The notes beneath the pieces were generated by a model. It saw only the letters and a program-made list of their open reading frames with translations. It was not told the origin of the DNA and searched no databases. A stretch of DNA of 64,000 nucleotides from NCBI RefSeq assembly GCF_009833965.1, contig NZ_CP047165.1, positions 682,001 to 746,000 on the forward strand. The letters run 5' to 3'. Position 1 is the first letter of the stretch; every line of letters begins with the position of its first letter. The position numbers and the translations under genes are program-made. Of the stretch, positions 22,019 to 30,054 are shown one piece after another. This DNA comes from Pelistega ratti (GTDB taxonomy: Bacteria; Pseudomonadota; Gammaproteobacteria; Burkholderiales; Burkholderiaceae_B).

Positions 22019-22381
22019 TTATTCAAACTCATCAAAAGAGCTTGGATATTGACTATATTTTTTTATCCATCCGTCTTCAGCATATAATTCGCCAGATAAT
22101 CCATCAGATAAACTTGCTAAATTTTGATTTTTACATATAAGCTCAAACTCTGGGTATTCCTCAAATAGCAATAACATATGATGAAGCGTATTATCTATCA
22201 GTACCTCTGATAATTCTTCAATCACTTTTCTTTTTTGATCATCTACGTTATTCAACTCTTCCTGTAATTTTAGGAGTCTTGGAGCCTTTATTTTACCTTC
22301 CAGAAGTTTATAGAGTAAGGACAAAGAACGGTCTCTTACCTCATGTATATACATTTCTCCAAATTGCTCTAATCTATTCAT
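22019..22381 (-). CDS. Putative orphan immunity protein, helical
   Basis: I do not recognise a named family. The 120-aa protein is mostly helical and acidic, with a central segment DDQKRKVIEELSEVLIDNT that leads into HHMLLLFEE. That layout resembles the proteins at 22925-23263 and 25508-25879 (an E/D-x-K stretch, a helix ending in D/E-(S/N/T)-T, then L-hydrophobic-E/D), so the three may be distant paralogues. A GGAG ribosome site precedes the ATG. Its place at the end of a Rhs/immunity array suggests an immunity protein whose toxin has been lost. Confidence 0.6.
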   Translation of the reverse strand: MNRLEQFGEMYIHEVRDRSLSLLYKLLEGKIKAPRLLKLQEELNNVDDQKRKVIEELSEVLIDNTLHHMLLLFEEYPEFELICKNQNLASLSDGLSGELYAEDGWIKKYSQYPSSFDEFE

Positions 22382-22511
22382 TTTATTTACTCCAAGGTAT
22401 ATTGCTAGATGCTAAAACCCCTTGTTATCTCAAATTTCTATTCTATGATATTACCATTAAAGGATTGTTAGTATATGTCTAAATGATTTATTATTCATAT
22501 TCCTACGTTTG

Positions 22512-22844
22512 CTATAACAGTTTACTTTCTCGAATCTTTTTTAATCCCCTTTCTAAAATAGAAATTTTTTCAATAGGTGTACCTCTATCGTGGGCTTTAT
22601 ACCAATTTGGTATTGTTTTCATAAATAATTTATCTCCTTCTGGCGTAACATTAGATTCATATATAATTAAATCTAATTTCACATTACCATTTTCATCGTA
22701 TGGGCTTAAGTTAACTAATAAATTATTTTTAGATAAAAAATCTACTAAAATTTTAGTCCTTAAATGGACTCTTTCTTGGTATTCTTTACTTTTATTGGCA
22801 TTCAAAAATACTTGATAATCATATAGAGGAAGATCAACGCTCAC
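22512..22844 (-). CDS. Putative orphan immunity protein
   Basis: Unrecognised 110-aa acidic/basic mixed protein with no signal peptide or membrane segment. It starts at GTG (22844), supported by AAGGAG seven bases upstream. Motifs include YDENGNVKLDLIIYES and IPNWYKAHDRGTPIEK. It lies in the minus-strand immunity array and no Rhs or toxin sequence directly precedes it. Immunity function is inferred from location only. Confidence 0.55.
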   Translation of the reverse strand: MSVDLPLYDYQVFLNANKSKEYQERVHLRTKILVDFLSKNNLLVNLSPYDENGNVKLDLIIYESNVTPEGDKLFMKTIPNWYKAHDRGTPIEKISILERGLKKIRESKLL

Positions 22845-22924
22845 TTATTTTCTCCTTATTACTTTATCTATATTTATACAGGTATAGATGATAAATCATT
22901 CATACATCCTACACTTATTACTAT

Positions 22925-23263
22925 TTAGTTATTATCCTCTGCCTTTGCAAGAAAGTAATCTTGCAAACAACCTTGAATTTCTTGATTTTCATACTTCAAA
23001 ATATATATTCCATCTACATTTTTAAGAAATGTTGTACCATCGATAGTCCCTAAAATAGTTGAGGCAGTATCAATAATAGTATTACGAATAAATTTGAAAA
23101 TAATATCTTTTTGTTCATTATCTAAGTTGTTTATAAGCGCTCTCATTCTTCCATATAAGTCTGATGATTTTTCTGATTTTTTATTTAATGTTTCGACATA
23201 ATATTGAAAAACAGAATTCATCAATTCATCATAAATAGCTTCGCTAATAATTTGATCTTGCAT
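22925..23263 (-). CDS. Putative immunity protein paired with a decayed toxin tail
   Basis: Unrecognised 112-aa helical protein. I chose the ATG at 23263 because AAGGAT precedes it; a further ATG at 23290 has none. The centre (DNEQKDIIFKFIRNTIIDTA) resembles the corresponding part of the protein at 25508-25879 (EDEKIILKKMIKLAVESTI). The C-terminus ends EIQGCLQDYFLAK. It directly follows the decayed Rhs tip and toxin tail at 23335-23700, which was probably its partner. Confidence 0.6.
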   Translation of the reverse strand: MQDQIISEAIYDELMNSVFQYYVETLNKKSEKSSDLYGRMRALINNLDNEQKDIIFKFIRNTIIDTASTILGTIDGTTFLKNVDGIYILKYENQEIQGCLQDYFLAKAEDNN

Positions 23264-23334
23264 AATTTTATCCTTATTTATTTTATCCATTTAACCATCT
23301 CTGGATACATGGATTTTTTAAACGAATTAGTTCT

Positions 23335-23705
23335 TTAGTCAAGAGATATATTCTGTATTTTTCTTCTTCCGAATTTATCAAGGATTTGTACTCTCATCTT
23401 AGGCACTTTCCCCTTAGCCATTTTAGCTAAATTTTTAGTTAAATATTTATGGTGGATTTCTAATTGCTTCATTTCCCAAAAATCTTTTAGGGTGGCAGTT
23501 CATTATTTCAATTCTAGAGGCTCAACAAAATCCCAAGGATATTGAACATAAAAATACAGCGTACTGCCACCTTCTAATTCAATCAGACTAGAATTTAAAT
23601 AACAAGCTATTTCAGGGTCGTAATATCAGAATCAGTTATAAACCAACCCTCTTTCTTTGTTGTAATATTACCCCACAAATAAAAGTTGTGGGTCAGGTTG
23701 ATTAG
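23335..23705 (-). pseudogene. Degenerate Rhs tip with toxin tail
   Basis: Reading the minus strand across frameshifts and stops gives Rhs core relics: QPDPQLLFVG, a stop, then YYDPEIACYLNSS and LEGGSTLYFYVQYPWDF. These match the conserved end of Rhs repeats in this window ([20 protein letters not shown]). Two stops follow, then a tail LKDFWEMKQLEIHHKYLTKN ... KMRVQILDKFGRRKIQNISL ending at 23335. The tail carries a HH pair but I cannot assign a toxin family. At least one frameshift and three stops rule out function. Confidence 0.65.
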
Positions 23706-23736
23706 ATTGCTTATATTTATTAGGAGTTACCTTAAA

Positions 23737-24129
23737 TTAATATTTTACTAAAGGGTTTTCATTTAATAAAAACTCTTCCAAACTTTTAGATTGAAATTTA
23801 AGATCTTCTGGTAGTAGAGAACCTAATCCATTAGCATATATATTTCCTGTTTTGAATTCCATGAGAATAGCAATACCACCATTATCATCTCCTATCATAA
23901 TATATTCAGGAAGGTATAAATCAATTTCATAGTCTTTATTTCGTTGGAAGATTTCTTCAGCTTCTAATAGAACAAAGTTTTCAGCATATAAGCCATTAGA
24001 TATAAGCAAAAACTCCACATATGAAACAGGGATTATAAAATCATATTTCTTCATTGTATCCTGTATTACACTTATATCAGCTGGTTTATTCAGGTTAAAA
24101 CCCCTATCTAATAATATTGTTTTATTCAT
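23737..24129 (-). CDS. SMI1/KNR4 (SUKH) family immunity protein
   Basis: A 130-aa SUKH-superfamily protein. Family features are the helix pair followed by IPVSYVEFLLISNGLYAEN, then LPEYIMIGDDNGGIAILM and an acidic C-terminal LEEFLLNENPLVKY. SUKH proteins commonly serve as immunity proteins to nuclease toxins of Rhs and CDI loci. AGGAG precedes the ATG. Upstream at 24184-24480 is a decayed Rhs tip with a short toxin tail, probably from its lost partner. Confidence 0.82.
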   Translation of the reverse strand: MNKTILLDRGFNLNKPADISVIQDTMKKYDFIIPVSYVEFLLISNGLYAENFVLLEAEEIFQRNKDYEIDLYLPEYIMIGDDNGGIAILMEFKTGNIYANGLGSLLPEDLKFQSKSLEEFLLNENPLVKY

Positions 24130-24183
24130 TTGAATGCTCCTACTGAATCAAACTATTTATAATTCTGTCTCATTGTTTTTTTA

Positions 24184-24480
24184 TTACACTGTTTTTGGAA
24201 CTCCGTCACTTCTCATTTTTCTTACCGCTTCATTAAATTCTTGCTTAATTTTAGGTAACAAGCCGTTTCAAGATCGTAGTATCTAAATCGATTATACGCT
24301 ATCTTCATCATCATATTGCCCTACAAAAATTCGGGTTAAGTTACGAGTTTTGGTTATAGTCACTAAATGATAATCTCCACAGACTCTTATTCTATGCTCT
24401 CCAACTTAATTTACCATTGGGTTTAAGTAGCCCTAGCACTTTTCCGTTTAGCTGCACAAAAGCTGGGGTACTGACAGAAT
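24184..24480 (-). pseudogene. Degenerate Rhs tip with toxin tail
   Basis: On the minus strand the text reads FVQLNGKVLGLLKPNGKLSW, then, after a stop, NKSLWRLSFSDYNQNS and NRFRYYDLETACYL across frameshifts. These match Rhs core segments elsewhere in the window. A short tail, KQEFNEAVRKMRSDGVPKTV, ends at 24184, 55 nt before the SUKH gene. It is a scar of a former Rhs-toxin/SUKH pair. Confidence 0.65.
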
Positions 24481-24484
24481 TAGA

Positions 24485-24835
24485 TTAATGCTCTAATGTT
24501 AACCTACCGTTTTTCCATTCTTTTAATGTTTGTTCTGCTATTGTACCAAAAAGATTATTTTCACTATTACTTATGGATTCAAGAATATCTTCAGAGCGTT
24601 TAGAAAAAGTGGAACTAAAGAGAAGGTATCTTGCTGTCCATATTTTTATAGATATTAAATCGGAATCTAAATTGGGGGCTAATAACTCTAATTGTTCTTG
24701 GGAAAGAATATCATCTTTTGCAGCCACAATTTATATTGCAATTGTAGATAAATGATTCAAGCATATTCTCTAATTTATTTTTTTCATCTCGTAGCATTAT
24801 ATACTAACCCACTTTTTTCATCGAGCCATTTCCGT
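24485..24835 (-). pseudogene. Frameshifted DUF2019-like immunity gene fused to an Rhs scrap
   Basis: The 3' part reads AAKDDILSQEQLELLAPNLD ... RYLLFSSTFSKRSEDIL and ends EWKNGRLTLEH. This is clearly related to the C-terminal half of the intact DUF2019-like protein at 34120-34476 (SYLLFSKNFSE ... EWKSGNLNLEN). The 5' part is in another frame: MLESFIYNCNI at about 24735-24765, then a shift of 1-2 nt at the AAATTGTG junction. Further upstream an 11-residue Rhs scrap, WLDEKSGLVYN, abuts it directly. A GTG at 24727 could start an 80-aa remnant, but I read the whole as a broken gene. Confidence 0.6.
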
Positions 24836-24899
24836 TTTTTCATTAATCTACCAGCCTTACCTCAGATGTAGCAATAGTAGTTTACTTGTATATCACTTG

Positions 24900-25430
24900 C
24901 TAATCAAACTCAAAAACATATTCTCTTGGATCATTTACGATAAATCCATTACATTTTGAGAAAAGAAAAGACAAGCAAGGTGTACTATTTGTATCCACAC
25001 TGCCTATAATTTCTATTTCATATCTACCATTTTCAATGTAATGCTTTTGAGCTATACATTCTATATCGCCATTTAACAAGACATTCTCTATTTTACTAGT
25101 TGTTTCAAATGCTTTTAAATTAGATTTATTTAATAAGCCTATATCACTAATCCAAATTTCATTATTGATTACATTAAGATTAAACTGACCATATTTAAAT
25201 TTAACAATATTATTATCTGGGACTAAATCAAAGGTTATAAAGTAATCAATTGAATCAATCTCTGGAATTGGAAGGAAAACGCCCTCTTCCAAGGCTCTTA
25301 AATATAAATTATGATTATCAATAAGTTGTTTTAAAATTTTTTCTCTGGGATTTCCATTTCTAGCGATAAAACCAGCTAGATTAGCTTTATCAAATAAACA
25401 CAATCCATAATTTGCTGTTGAAATTTTCAT
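24900..25430 (-). CDS. Putative immunity protein, unknown family
   Basis: A 176-aa protein starting MKISTANYGLCLFDKANLAG, preceded by AAGGAAG. It is soluble, beta-rich and acidic at the end (DPREYVFEFD). I do not recognise a family with confidence. It lies inside the immunity array with no toxin relic immediately upstream; the next gene upstream is another probable immunity gene. Calling it immunity is inference from context. Confidence 0.6.
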   Translation of the reverse strand: MKISTANYGLCLFDKANLAGFIARNGNPREKILKQLIDNHNLYLRALEEGVFLPIPEIDSIDYFITFDLVPDNNIVKFKYGQFNLNVINNEIWISDIGLLNKSNLKAFETTSKIENVLLNGDIECIAQKHYIENGRYEIEIIGSVDTNSTPCLSFLFSKCNGFIVNDPREYVFEFD

Positions 25431-25507
25431 ACAAATGCTTCCTTTTATTAGGATACCAAGAAATAGAGTTAGGAGTGAATTATTTACGCACCCTATTCTT
25501 ACTTTTT

Positions 25508-25879
25508 TTATCTACTATTTCCTCTCGCTATGTTAAACAAATCATGTAGATATTGCTTATTATCATCATTTACCAAAATTTCTTCACCAGCCTTATTCAT
25601 TGCTAATATTTTAATATTCTCTATATCGTCATCAAATGTACATACTTGATCAAGAATACACAATATATCAAATATAGTGGATTCAACAGCTAATTTAATC
25701 ATCTTTTTTAAGATTATTTTTTCATCTTCAGATTTACTATTAAAATAATGTGATAGGCTTTTTAATTCTTCGGCTGGTCTCCTACCTGGAGGATCTTCTA
25801 ATATAGATACAATTCTATTTATGCCATCTATATCAACTTGTTGATATAAATTGTCAATAAACTTTTCCTGTATATTCAT
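25508..25879 (-). CDS. Putative helical immunity protein
   Basis: A 123-aa helical, acidic protein of unknown family. Distinct segments are SILEDPPGRRPAEELKSL and EDEKIILKKMIKLAVESTI followed by FDILCILDQ. The middle and end align by eye with the protein at 22925-23263, suggesting paralogy within the array. AAGGAA precedes the start. No signal peptide. Immunity role is inferred. Confidence 0.6.
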   Translation of the reverse strand: MNIQEKFIDNLYQQVDIDGINRIVSILEDPPGRRPAEELKSLSHYFNSKSEDEKIILKKMIKLAVESTIFDILCILDQVCTFDDDIENIKILAMNKAGEEILVNDDNKQYLHDLFNIARGNSR

Positions 25880-25952
25880 TTTTTATTCCTTACTTCTTAA
25901 AGGTATTCACAAGTATAGATAAAGACTTAATAATATTATGTTTTAATTAAAA

Positions 25953-26396
25953 TTATAAATTAAAGGCTAATTTATTAAATAAGCTAATAAAGTTTTCCTT
26001 TACTAGGGATATAGATATATCAGGTAAAGAAAAATCCATATAATAGATTTCATCTAAAAAATAACTATCAACTTTTTTAAAACAGTATACTCCTCCTGTT
26101 TGATCATCAAATATCGGAAAAAATTCATTATTTATTATATTTATATTGCGTTGAATACCTAATACATAATATTCACTATCAGGAACTACTGAAAATAACT
26201 CAGTAAATCCGAAACTACCTCCTCCAAAAATTTTTTGAAATGCTACATAAATAGATGGTAACTCTGCTCCCAAATAACTTTCTATTTCTTTTATATTTTC
26301 TATAGTTGCTTTTGGCTCTAACTCTCTAAATAAAAATAAATTAGGATCATTATTCATTTTTTCTTCTAAATAGATAAAGAATTCTTTCCTTGTCAT
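25953..26396 (-). CDS. SMI1/KNR4 (SUKH) family immunity protein
   Basis: A 147-aa SUKH protein with the usual layout: IENIKEIESYLGAELPSIYV, FQKIFGGGSFGF, an ELFSV...YVLGIQRN strand region, and FFPIFDDQTGGVYCF. It is the second, non-identical SUKH gene of the island; the other is at 23737-24129. GAGGA precedes the ATG. A short piece of low-complexity coding remnant lies between it and the next gene, but I cannot assign it. Confidence 0.82.
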   Translation of the reverse strand: MTRKEFFIYLEEKMNNDPNLFLFRELEPKATIENIKEIESYLGAELPSIYVAFQKIFGGGSFGFTELFSVVPDSEYYVLGIQRNINIINNEFFPIFDDQTGGVYCFKKVDSYFLDEIYYMDFSLPDISISLVKENFISLFNKLAFNL

Positions 26397-26498
26397 TTTG
26401 TTCCTCTTTTAATCATAAATTAAGTTTAGATTATTTTATCAGCACCTTATTCTCTAGCTCTATACCACCAATATAACTGCCTATCAGAATTTCTTATA

Positions 26499-26942
26499 CT
26501 ACCATTTATAGAAACCAACGCTATATTCATCATATAAAAAACAAAAACCATGTTTAAGATTTTCACTACAAAATACAATATTTCTATCCATATTAAATAA
26601 TGAGCTAACTATACGATCTTTGTGCTTTAAAAAGATATTTAAAGATAAAATCATTTGTATTCTTTCTTTATAAAAGATAAAAAATGTTATCTCTTTTTCT
26701 CTCCAGTAAATATCATCAATTAAAATTAAAGCATTGTTTAACTTAAATTGTTCTAAATCAAACTCTTTTACTTTGTGTTGTTCAGAATATTTATATAACT
26801 TTCTTAAGTTATTTGATGTAACTTCATCATTTTCAATGCATTTTATTTCCTCACTATATTCATCTAATCTAAGCAAAGAAATTACTTCTTTTACTAATAA
26901 TTTTCTCTTTAAAACAGCAATTCTATTCTTTATTTCTTGCAT
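26499..26942 (-). CDS. Putative immunity protein, unknown family
   Basis: A 147-aa soluble protein, basic at the N-terminus (NRIAVLKRKLLVKEV) and beta-rich at the C-terminus (NIVFCSENLKHGFCFLYD). AGGTG precedes the start. No family is recognised. It is embedded in the same-strand immunity array, and its AT-rich composition matches its neighbours rather than the backbone. Confidence 0.55.
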   Translation of the reverse strand: MQEIKNRIAVLKRKLLVKEVISLLRLDEYSEEIKCIENDEVTSNNLRKLYKYSEQHKVKEFDLEQFKLNNALILIDDIYWREKEITFFIFYKERIQMILSLNIFLKHKDRIVSSLFNMDRNIVFCSENLKHGFCFLYDEYSVGFYKW

Positions 26943-26999
26943 TTTTTCACCTTTTCAAAACCTTCAATACTATCTATTATGATATACACTAACTTATTT

Positions 27000-27320
27000 T
27001 TAGGAAAGACTTAATAAGGTATCTGTCATTTCTCTAATATCAAAATAGATATTGGTTTTTTCTTCAATAGAAAGATATGGTTTTATTTTAAAAAAATCAT
27101 CCTTATCGCTATCACAAATAAATAAAAATAAAGTATGTTCAAAAGTATTTATAAAATCTTTACGTAGTTGCATATTTTGATCTATTTTTGATTGATGCTT
27201 AATATAAAATTTATAGGCTTTTTTAATGGTATTAAATTTTTGTTTGCTGAATTTATTTCTATAGTGTAGATGATAAATAAAAGATTTTTTTGATGATGCT
27301 GATACTATATCTATTAAGCT
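27000..27320 (-). pseudogene. 5'-truncated small gene, probable immunity remnant
   Basis: An open frame of 106 codons without a usable start begins directly after a stop at 27321-27323. It reads SLIDIVSASSKKSFIYHLHY and later KINTFEHTLFLFICDS-like text, ending TDTLLSLS. A start in another frame (MWIIKA at the same site) suggests a small indel broke the gene. Family unknown; position suggests an immunity gene. Confidence 0.45.
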
Positions 27321-27347
27321 TTAATTATCCACATTTCCCCCCTTTTA

Positions 27348-27565
27348 CTACATCAGAGATTTTTTACCGTAAAGATTATATACTCCTTTATGTTGCTTCT
27401 GTAAATCCCAAATTATAAACCTCAATTCATATTTATCCTTATGAAATACATCATAGGTTTGCTTGAGAATAAACCCTTGCAGAGATGTACAGTCTGTTTC
27501 ATTACCGTTTTGGTCGTATTGGAAAAACAGTTGATGATATTGACCGCTTGTTGAGGGAGAAATAT
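27348..27565 (-). pseudogene. Rhs fragment with toxin-like tail
   Basis: The minus strand reads HQLFFQYDQNGNETD, then LQGFILKQTYDVFHKDKYEL and a tail ending NLYGKKSLM at 27348. The Rhs part is nearly the same as the segment at 33350-33440 (NQLFFQYDQNGNETD). It marks one end of a long direct repeat shared with 33.35-33.63 kb. Confidence 0.6.
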
Positions 27566-27583
27566 ATTTTTAAAGAGCGAAAT

Positions 27584-27997
27584 TTATTTTTTGTTTTTGG
27601 AATAAAATTCCCAGTATTTTTTATCAAACTCTTTGAAAGCCCGTTTTTTTCCTCGCTCATAAGCAACGGAAAAATATTTCATGGCTTCATCATATTCTTC
27701 TAGTTCATAACAAACTCGACCCACTTGAAAATATTCATAAGAACCTTCTTGAGCGGTGTCATTCTTTAAACCTTTTAAGGCCCATTCTTTAGCTTCTATG
27801 TAGCATCCCATTTTAAAATAAGTTTCAAATATACAATCAATAATCCAATTTGAAATCTGTTCAGGTTGCTGATGTTTGGGGTCCGGTAAAGAATCCCATA
27901 AATTCTTTAAGAATAAAATATTTTCATTATCATCAGGGGAATCAAATTCCTCCATTTGCTGAGTAATATTTTGAATTTGTTCATGAGTGAGTAACAT
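27584..27997 (-). CDS. TPR-like immunity protein (GH-E toxin partner)
   Basis: A 137-aa helical protein with TPR/SEL1-like helices: EAKEWALKGLKNDTA and YEYFQVGRVCYELEEYDEAM. The last about 55 residues are nearly identical to the protein at 33466-33891, and the repeat includes DNA beyond the stop. It lies 15 nt downstream of the GH-E type toxin ORF (28012-28281), and the second copy also follows a relic of the same toxin, so toxin and immunity are convincingly matched. GGAG precedes the ATG. Confidence 0.78.
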   Translation of the reverse strand: MLLTHEQIQNITQQMEEFDSPDDNENILFLKNLWDSLPDPKHQQPEQISNWIIDCIFETYFKMGCYIEAKEWALKGLKNDTAQEGSYEYFQVGRVCYELEEYDEAMKYFSVAYERGKKRAFKEFDKKYWEFYSKNKK

Positions 27998-28011
27998 TTT
28001 TTCTCCTACTA

Positions 28012-28810
28012 TTATTTTAAAGGTGGTAAATATCTATCTGGAAGTTTTCCGCCATTTGAGCGATTTATTTTAAAGTAATCTAATTCATAGTTACTAGAAT
28101 CTCTCATCCATTTACGAACTTCTGGAGCTCTTGCCCCGTAATTTCTTCCCGTAGAATTACACCATTTTACGGCATCTACTTTGTGTGACATATCGGCATC
28201 TTTTAATGAACGCCATACCCCTTGACTATCTTTAAATTGTGTTTCTCCTCTAGATTCCTTAATTCTTCCCTCTTTTCTCATTCTCTCAATGACTTCACGT
28301 CCAGTTCAGCTATTTTTACTTGGTGTATTGCCCATATATTTTCTACGACAAGAAGCGAGACCAAACGGATCGATAAAATCAATAGAGTTTTGAATGTAGG
28401 AATACGGTGTTTCCCCACCCAATAATCCTATTGGGTCTGAACGGAGATAATTCCCTCTTTCAGGATCATAGTATCTAAACCGATTATACGTCAACCCACT
28501 TTCTTCATCGTAATATTGTCCTGCAAAAAGTAAATTTGGGTCTAGTTGTGAGTTTCGGTTGTAGTCGCTAAACGGTAATCTCCATAAGCTATGCTTTTCT
28601 TTACGCCAAATGGTTCTGCCTTTTGGATTGAGTAGAGCAAGCACTTGCCCATTTGGTTGGCAAATAGCGTAGCCGGTTTCCTGCTTCCATTCGATAAAGT
28701 TACCGTCAATGGTTTGTTTGAGCTACGGCGTGCTACCGCCTTCTAACCCAATCGGATCAGAATTTAAGTAACAAACTGTTTTGGGACGTAATAACAGAAA
28801 CAGTTACAAT
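28012..28810 (-). pseudogene. Rhs tip with GH-E type nuclease toxin, interrupted by a stop
   Basis: One frame runs from Rhs core text ([55 protein letters not shown]) into a TGA at 28306-28308. It then continues without frameshift as TGREVIERMRKEGRIKESRG and DADMSHKVDAVKWCNS, with NYELDYFKINRSNGGKLPDR to the stop at 28012. The last part resembles the HNH/Endo VII toxin group with GH-E signature. The 5' side joins another tip relic ([11 protein letters not shown] then TAG at about 28727). An ATG in the toxin part could give an 89-aa free toxin domain, but secretion as Rhs is lost. Confidence 0.72.
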
Positions 28811-28830
28811 ATAAGCTACTTTTTTAACTT

Positions 28831-29232
28831 TTAATTCATGCTTTCTTCAATATTAATGAATTCTGGAGTTATATCATCAATAAAGTAAAAATCAGATTCA
28901 CATATTATGTTTATATTATTCCCTTCAAAGTTCATTTTTACTATATTTTCATCAATGTTAATATTTAGTATTCCCTTTTTATTAAATAAATTATTTCCAT
29001 ATACATTAAAATGGTTTAAATCTGAAAAACTTAATTTCATACTTATTGCATTAAAGTCTTTTTTGTTCCATTTTTTAGGGAACTCTGATGGGATATTTAA
29101 AATATAAAAAAATATTGTTAATGTATAGTCATAGCATAAAATTTTGTGTAAATAGACTTCATTTACATCAATATTTCCATTAAACATATTAATTATTTTT
29201 TCTTTACCTATTGCTTTTTCAAACCATTTCAT
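28831..29232 (-). CDS. Putative immunity protein for the EHHH-type toxin
   Basis: A 133-aa protein of unknown family. I chose the ATG at 29232 (MKWFEKAIGKEKIINMF) because GGAGAG lies just upstream and because the start then falls 5 nt after the toxin stop at 29237. A longer reading from 29412 would overlap the toxin gene almost fully and is unlikely. Beta-rich C-terminal half (FYFIDDITPEFINIEES). Its tight spacing to the HNH toxin supports a cognate pair. Confidence 0.65.
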   Translation of the reverse strand: MKWFEKAIGKEKIINMFNGNIDVNEVYLHKILCYDYTLTIFFYILNIPSEFPKKWNKKDFNAISMKLSFSDLNHFNVYGNNLFNKKGILNINIDENIVKMNFEGNNINIICESDFYFIDDITPEFINIEESMN

Positions 29233-29236
29233 ATTT

Positions 29237-29520
29237 CTACTCTCCATAATTATAATGTTCTGAAATTCCAGGAAAACTTTTATTTCTATATCCATTACCT
29301 GTAGTTGGATCGTATTGTCTTGGATTAAAGTGAGGTCCTTGGTTTCCTGGAGTCCCTTTTGGTCCGTATACATGGCCAAGAGAATGCTCCTGGAAAACAA
29401 CCTTCTCTCCACTTGGAGTTGTGTAGTGATATTCTCTAGTCATTATTGGCTTATGATTTTGATCTAAAATTTTCTTTCCTGATGTTGGTCGCCGTCCCAC
29501 AGGTATTCAATGCCTTTTAC
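29237..29520 (-). pseudogene. Decapitated Rhs C-terminal HNH toxin (EHHH type)
   Basis: An 87-codon frame from GTG 29500 contains GEKVVFQEHSLGHVYGPKGT, PGNQGPHFNPRQYDPTTGNG and PGISEHYNYGE. This matches HNH/Endo VII toxins with conserved E-H-H-H residues found at Rhs and polymorphic-toxin C-termini. Upstream, in another frame, is Rhs core text GIEYLWDGDQ at 29490-29520, so the toxin has been joined out of frame to an internal part of an Rhs core that normally lies about 150 residues before the tip. Without a carrier it is a silent cassette. Confidence 0.65.
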
Positions 29521-29927
29521 AAATATGTTAACTCAATTTTTTCCCCATATTCTTCTAAAATATAATTAACTATGTGAGACGCAAATTCTTTTGGTTCTAA
29601 AACAATACTTTGTTTATCATTATTTCTAGGAAAAATAGATAATAAATCATTATTGTCAATAATTTCTGGAATATAATCTGTTAGAAATTCTTCTAAATCT
29701 ATAGATAATGCCTTTGCTCCTATCCAATCATCTGTAGCACACAAATTAGCAAACTCTTTTTCTGGCCATATAGGAAAAATTCTTCTTCCTTCATTATCTC
29801 CATAAAGAAGAATTCCATCATCATCTAAAACCCAGATCTGATTATAATCTGCAACCCTTAATAAAAAAGTCTTGTAGAGTTTCTCTTTAGGTAGGGATAG
29901 TACATTTTCTATTTCTTTTATATTCAT
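29517..29927 (-). CDS. DUF2750-like immunity protein
   Basis: A 136-aa acidic protein. Segments LPKEKLYKTFLLRVADYNQI, FPIWPEKEFANLCATDDW and SIDLEEFLTDYIPEI match my memory of DUF2750 proteins. AGGAG precedes the ATG and overlaps the stop of the Ntox8-like toxin tail at 29939-29941, so the two genes are adjacent as a toxin-immunity pair. The toxin itself is now split by the IS481 element. Confidence 0.72.
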   Translation of the reverse strand: MNIKEIENVLSLPKEKLYKTFLLRVADYNQIWVLDDDGILLYGDNEGRRIFPIWPEKEFANLCATDDWIGAKALSIDLEEFLTDYIPEIIDNNDLLSIFPRNNDKQSIVLEPKEFASHIVNYILEEYGEKIELTYL

Positions 29928-29938
29928 GTTTAGCTCCT

Positions 29939-30054
29939 ATTTCATTCCAGATTTTTTAGAAACCTTAAATTTATTATTCTTACCATAATTATCATATTTA
30001 TGTTGTAACTTATGTAATGAACGTTGATTTAGTTCAGAATAATTATAATTAAAG
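29939..30054 (-). pseudogene. 3' part of an Ntox8-like Rhs toxin, cut off by IS481
   Basis: The frame reads NYNYSELNQRSLHKLQHKYD then NYGKNNKFKVSKKSGMK and stops at 29939. If the IS and one copy of the target duplication are removed, this is in frame with [18 protein letters not shown] on the other side. The combined domain (DLAH...HRG-like, LHKLQHKYD) resembles the polymorphic-toxin group I recall as Ntox8. Confidence 0.65.
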
